Under the pieces are notes generated by a model. That model was given only the letters and a program-made list of their open reading frames with translations, made no database searches and was not told the DNA's origin. Both the position numbers and the translations under genes were made by a program. Below, piece by piece: positions 62,701-64,000 of a DNA stretch of 64,000 bases (its first letter is position 1; each line of letters starts with the position of its first letter). Source of the DNA: Nymphaea colorata (Eukaryota; Streptophyta; Magnoliopsida; Nymphaeales; Nymphaeaceae); contig NC_045138.2 in the NCBI RefSeq assembly GCF_008831285.2, forward strand, positions 20,245,934 to 20,309,933. Reading direction: 5' to 3'.

Positions 62701-62949
62701 ATGAGCCATCTCATACCAGGGAAGAAGCAGAGGAAAAGTAGCTTCAGCTTTCCTGTGTCTAGTTGTATGGATGAATCGCCCTCCTTGCCAGTGGGCTCTG
62801 ATTCTTCAGTTGGGTCAAGTGAACCCTCTTTTGTTGCACCCCAGAAGACACCAAATATACGAGAGCCTGTTATTCTGCCAAACAGTGACATCGATGGACT
62901 TCTGGAGTGTCCCGTTTGTAGTAACTCAATGTACCCACCAATACAACAG
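62701..62949 (+). CDS. SINA/SINAT-type RING E3 ubiquitin ligase, first coding exon (partial gene)
   Basis: 83 codons from ATG 62,701 to the GT donor at 62,950, which falls after IQQ. The first ~60 residues are a variable Ser-rich leader. Then comes LLECPVCSNSMYPPIQQ, the start of the SINA RING finger with its first two zinc cysteines (residues 70 and 73). In plant SINAT genes an intron interrupts the RING at exactly this HQ/QQ point and the next exon begins CHNGHTLC; that exon is not in the window, so the intron exceeds 1 kb. SINA proteins are RING plus TRAF-like E3 ligases acting as dimers in the ubiquitin system, with roles in auxin and stress signalling and autophagy. The paralogue cannot be decided from this piece. 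Confidence 0.88.
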
Positions 62950-63866
62950 GTTTATTCCTTGTCTTCCATTTAGCTTAAACTGTTAAAACAAAGCTTTTGA
63001 ATGCGATAAAATAGGAAGTAGAAGATGTTCCTTTCTAGATGAGATGATTCTCTGCCTAGGCAGGGCTCTTATGTGGTGAGTTGCATATCCTGTGCTACAC
63101 TTTCACCTAGCTTTCCGAAGCAACTATGGAACCCTTCGGGATTCCCCTGAATCACCTTTCCTTTTGATTTTTCAAAGTTGAAATGACTAATGAAAACTGC
63201 CATCTTTGTAAGACATAATTCTACTGTTGCTTAATGAAAGCAAATGACTTGTTAGTTGGGTGGAGGAAGAGGAAGAAAAGGTCAGACATATCGTGGATAG
63301 TTTATAGCCTTATGGATAGTTGGATGTTTTCAGATGGAAATAGTTAATACTCATGAATGTTTAATCTATCTATGTAAAAGACAACCATCCACAAAATCTT
63401 ATTTGTCTGGGGTTGGCATGCATGGAACTGCTATTAGTAGTCTGAATTTATGACAGGTTATTTTCAATCACTTCATATTGTCCTTTTGGTTTGTAAAGTT
63501 TGATCTTATTTAGTTATTTTTGTTCAGAAAGAAAAACTGTTTATATGGCCGTAGAGAGGGCCTTCTATTGTGATTAGTTAAGCTTTAGTAATGGCAGAGC
63601 CACAAGGATTTTCGTCATGTTGCTCAGGAGGAGGACGAAATATCTAAAGCTTGATCACATTCCACCGTTGCTATTGAGGTTTTAAACCCTGGGATTCTTG
63701 ACTCAACTTGGAGCAGGTTGACTCGTGACTTGTCAGGTCAAGTCTGTATCAGCCTGGTTTTGACAACTTGATTTCACAGAAATTACATTTATATATGTAT
63801 ATTGCAATGCATATAATTCATTATAACACCGCTATGTTATATATAATATGTATAATAAATTGGTAA

Positions 63867-63958
<92 letters not shown>

Positions 63959-64000
63959 GCAACTCTTGTTTTAATGTATTTTCTGTAGTCATATTATTCT
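62950..64000 (+). other. Intron of the SINA-like gene, running off the window
   Basis: Begins with the GT donor at 62,950. No second exon is recognisable up to 64,000. It contains a (TA)n tract at 63,870-63,955. Confidence 0.7.
63870..63955. repeat. (TA)n microsatellite in the SINA-like intron
   Basis: About 43 uninterrupted TA units near the window end. Confidence 0.98.

Overview
The window is nuclear DNA from a flowering plant. Every confident gene is a plant family with plant-type introns (13-exon carotenoid isomerase, TPR/OEP61, SINA-type RING ligase, DYW pentatricopeptide protein, VQ protein, eIF2-gamma). The spaces between genes are AT-rich and full of MITEs, SINE-like pieces, a plant L1 LINE and long (TA)n/(CT)n microsatellites. 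The species cannot be fixed from the sequence alone.

Layout. 0-1 kb: the last two exons of eIF2-gamma (+). 2.6-4.5 kb: an intronless PPR-DYW gene (+) whose frame is broken by a one-base shortfall in a G run. 4.5-28 kb: a gene-poor repeat block. It begins with a decayed copy of the 5' end of the PPR gene (about 6.3-6.5 kb), then a 2.9-kb unit in two head-to-tail copies (6.95-9.83 and 9.83-14.02 kb), then a head-to-tail array of related 2.6-3.3-kb units (12.3-27.8 kb). A 5.8-kb L1-type LINE with a perfect 16-bp target-site duplication sits inside one unit (17,491-23,286). 30.1-30.8 kb: an intronless MKS1-like VQ-motif gene (+) with a TATA box and overlapping W-boxes upstream. 37.5-43.7 kb: the complete prolycopene isomerase gene CRTISO (-), 13 exons, 600 aa, all junctions in phase. 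46.8-53.4 kb: a complete OEP61/TPR7-like gene (+), 11 exons, 526 aa, with a near-perfect 249-bp tandem duplication in intron 8. 59.5 kb to the end: the 5' part of a SINA-type E3 ligase gene (+), with a probable non-coding first exon, a 2.75-kb intron, and the first coding exon at 62,701-62,949.

The genes are unrelated single-copy eukaryotic genes (translation, organelle RNA editing, defence signalling, carotenoid synthesis, chaperone-linked protein targeting, ubiquitination), not a pathway cluster. I found no gene cluster suggesting a new biochemical system. The most unusual material is structural: the modular array with its nested LINE, a permuted inverted repeat inside the LINE endonuclease region, several MITEs with identifiable termini and target-site duplications, and the recent intronic duplication in the OEP61 gene.
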